Source: UBA1141 sp963665155
Lineage (GTDB): Bacteria > Chloroflexota > Dehalococcoidia > Lucifugimonadales > UBA3495
Direction of reading: 5' to 3'
Assembly: GCA_963665155.2 (NCBI GenBank)
Contig: OY761986.2
Location: forward strand, 2,294,001-2,358,000
DNA length: 64,000 nt
Of the stretch, positions 63,182 to 64,000 are shown piece after piece. The translations under genes were made by a program, and so were the position numbers. The notes below the pieces were generated by a model. The model did no database searches. It worked only from the letters and a program-made list of their open reading frames with translations, and was not told the DNA's origin. Numbering within the stretch: position 1 is the stretch's first letter; each line of letters starts with the position of its first letter.

Positions 63182-64000
63182 TTATTCAGGTTTAGCTAGA
63201 ATCAGGTACTCGCCCTTAATCAAGGTACCCATCTTCTGGTATTTGGCTCCTTCCTTGATCTCCCAGACTGACAGGATCGGAACTATCTTGGTGGCGAGCA
63301 GATAGATGAATATTGCCCCACCAATTCCTCCGATTACCATGAAAACGTCAAACACGTCTGGGTATGTAGGTCCGGGTACTCTCGCCAGACCAACGTTGAA
63401 TATTTCCTGGCCGTCGGCTGCATTGAATGAGCCAACAAACATCCTGATGTTAAATATGAAGGCACCACCCAGGGCCGACAAACCGGCCAAGGCTGGCCCC
63501 CATGCTGACTTACGCACAGGGTTCCACAAAAGTATCAAGAATGGGACTGCGAAGCTAAAGAATAGATTGGCGACAAAAGCTCCACCGTAAGACTCGATGA
63601 ACAGGTACTTGATAATGTTCTGTTCCACTTCCAAGCGACCGAACCAGAACGTGATGAAGAAAGCGAAGGTGTGGTACACCCACAGTAGAGTCAGGCCCAA
63701 GACAATCTTGCTAGCCGACCAAAACGGGGATATCCCGATGTATTCACCGTAACCGCCCCAGCGGCGAAGGATGAACAGAATTATTAGGATTGCGCCCAAA
63801 GATGATTGGAGACTGGTCAAAGTGTAAAGCGGCGGGAGGATCGAGTCCTTCCAGCCCGGTACTAGACTCATGGCATAGTCGGAAACGATGACGAATTGAA
63901 CAAAAATCAGGAGCATGAAATAGAAACCGCCCAAGATCGCCAGACCAGCTTTTTGGGTGTTCCACTGACGTTTGGTCCCGTACCAACGACCCGCCAACAA
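63182..64000 (-). CDS. ActF-like NrfD family membrane subunit, partial
   Basis: The last 272 residues of a polytopic protein whose start lies beyond 64000. The segment FVQFVIVSDYAMSLVPGWKD with the conserved acidic-x-x-MSL-x-P-x-W is typical of ActF, followed by LLWVYHTFAFFITFWFGRLE, FFSFAVPFLILLWNPVRKSA and a C terminus ending VPILSVWEIKEGAKYQKMG. In the known complex ActF is the second NrfD-type subunit. Here it precedes rather than follows the ActC-like gene. An ActB-like gene would be expected further upstream, outside the window. Confidence 0.85.
   Translation of the reverse strand: MLAGRWYGTKRQWNTQKAGLAILGGFYFMLLIFVQFVIVSDYAMSLVPGWKDSILPPLYTLTSLQSSLGAILIILFILRRWGGYGEYIGISPFWSASKIVLGLTLLWVYHTFAFFITFWFGRLEVEQNIIKYLFIESYGGAFVANLFFSFAVPFLILLWNPVRKSAWGPALAGLSALGGAFIFNIRMFVGSFNAADGQEIFNVGLARVPGPTYPDVFDVFMVIGGIGGAIFIYLLATKIVPILSVWEIKEGAKYQKMGTLIKGEYLILAKPE

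Noticed and set aside
1..64000. tRNA, rRNA, tmRNA and phage integration sites
   Set aside because: No cloverleaf, TTCRANY-type loop with stem or rRNA segment was recognised on either strand by eye; a covariance-model search would settle this.

Overview
The window looks like part of a bacterial chromosome, most likely Chloroflexota of the Dehalococcoidia/SAR202 type. This is an inference from gene content: an alternative complex III-like cluster with two NrfD-type membrane subunits, CcmF/CcmH cytochrome c maturation, paired CaiB/BaiF CoA-transferases, an F420-type luciferase-like oxidoreductase, SDR, amidase and HpaB-like catabolic enzymes. No rRNA or tRNA gene was recognised, so the assignment rests on proteins only.

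Positions 1-36,600 are accessory and heavily rearranged. I count five copies of one IS1182-family element (called type A here: 3397-5336, 7040-9020, 11591-12905, 19366-21348, 24127-25920, all on the + strand). There are two copies of a second IS1182-like element (type C: 9730-11590 and an inverted, scrambled copy at 32913-34581), one IS701-family element (15072-16537), an IS630 relic (about 16990-17885) and a 241-bp miniature element whose ends match the IS701 ends (32669-32909). Many neighbouring genes are broken: a quinone oxidoreductase, a PQQ-propeller lipoprotein, a secreted membrane-anchored protein, an antibiotic-biosynthesis-type monooxygenase, an EamA transporter, an acyl-CoA dehydrogenase-like monooxygenase and an amidase. 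Intact genes among them are an MFS transporter, glmS, a VOC protein, an HpaB-type monooxygenase, a cupin, a DHA2 exporter, an NTF2-like protein, a polysaccharide deacetylase, an SDR and a luciferase-like oxidoreductase.

Positions 36,800-52,000 are calmer. They hold a bifunctional (p)ppGpp synthetase/hydrolase, two Rid proteins, CvpA, glutamine-dependent NAD synthetase, a second MFS transporter paralogous to the first, a small-protein/retropepsin-like pair (protease broken by a stop), a methyltransferase, a SIS-domain protein, a carboxymuconolactone decarboxylase-like protein, an FAH-family hydrolase, an SDR lacking the usual catalytic Tyr, an 83-bp tandem repeat array and a ROK kinase.

Positions 52,000-64,000 form a minus-strand respiratory block. 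The ActF-like and ActC-like NrfD proteins, ActD and the ActE cytochrome are followed by CcmH and CcmF, then a zinc-ribbon membrane protein, two CaiB/BaiF CoA-transferases, a membrane-anchored beta-sandwich protein and a TlpA/ResA thioredoxin. Apart from the two CoA-transferases this reads as one programme: an alternative quinol-oxidising complex and the machinery that attaches haem to its cytochromes.
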